From Symsagittifera roscoffensis (Eukaryota > Xenacoelomorpha > Acoela > Convolutidae): 64,000 nucleotides of DNA. Within the stretch, counting starts at the first letter, position 1. The DNA is taken from the NCBI RefSeq assembly GCF_963678635.1, contig NC_087066.1, forward strand, positions 30,571,301-30,635,300, written 5' to 3'. The stretch is not shown here. The text below holds more notes on this DNA, generated by a model. That model was given only the letters and a program-made list of their open reading frames with translations. It did not search any database and was not told the origin of the DNA.

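Noticed and set aside
57598-63168. Many + strand frames repeating every 1,893 bp
   Set aside because: They are antisense shadows of the coding array; their repetition only mirrors the minus-strand protein.
1-64000. CRISPR array, operon or bacterial origin
   Set aside because: Spliced multi-domain muscle gene, AT-rich introns and dispersed repeats show animal nuclear DNA; direct repeats found are minisatellites or transposon-like.

Overview
The window is a stretch of metazoan nuclear DNA, almost certainly from an invertebrate animal. It is filled by one partial, minus-strand gene for a giant sarcomeric protein of the titin/twitchin/projectin family. The evidence is about 53 exons that join in frame across GT-AG introns (one looks GC-AG). 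They encode a long run of I-set immunoglobulin (Ig) and fibronectin type III (Fn3) domains, plus K/E/P-rich PEVK-like linkers and one SH3-like domain. Exons are clearly GC-richer than the AT-rich introns. Introns are crowded with short dispersed repeats, tRNA-like sequences, foldback elements and minisatellites. The species cannot be named from the sequence. Neither end of the gene is present: the 5' part lies beyond base 64000, and the 3' part, where a titin/twitchin kinase would be expected, lies left of base 2957.

Layout in the direction of transcription (right to left). (1) 64000-55796: a single intronless exon of more than 8.2 kb. It holds eight pairs of cysteine-poor Ig-like domains (16 domains) joined by acidic/basic linkers and ends in a K/E/P-rich PEVK-like tail. 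Its centre is a nearly perfect three-copy tandem array with a 1,893-bp (631-residue) period. (2) 55422-42059: an Ig domain, a 26-bp microexon, an SH3-like domain, four more Ig domains, charged linkers and one isolated Fn3. (3) 41546-19995: ten further Ig domains in short exons, interrupted by small linker exons (21-161 bp) and a helical linker exon. (4) 19650-2957: an A-band-like zone with domain order Fn-Fn-Fn-Ig-Fn-Fn-Ig, twice, then Fn-Fn into the window edge. This matches the seven-domain super-repeat known from the vertebrate titin D-zone rather than the simple Fn-Fn-Ig of insect projectin.

Most exon junctions at domain borders are phase 1, so domains could be added or skipped without changing frame. 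The small linker exons are candidates for alternative splicing.

The introns hold several repeat families: a roughly 600-bp element in three same-strand copies (2 kb, 15 kb, 46 kb); a hairpin-headed family with tRNA-like segments (30, 38, 45, 49, 53 kb); a roughly 740-bp perfect-looking foldback at 34.7-35.4 kb; a small LTR-like structure around a gag-like fragment at 17.9-19.0 kb; and a MITE-like element at 47.4 kb. I see no second convincing protein-coding gene, no CRISPR array, no rRNA and no intact tRNA gene.
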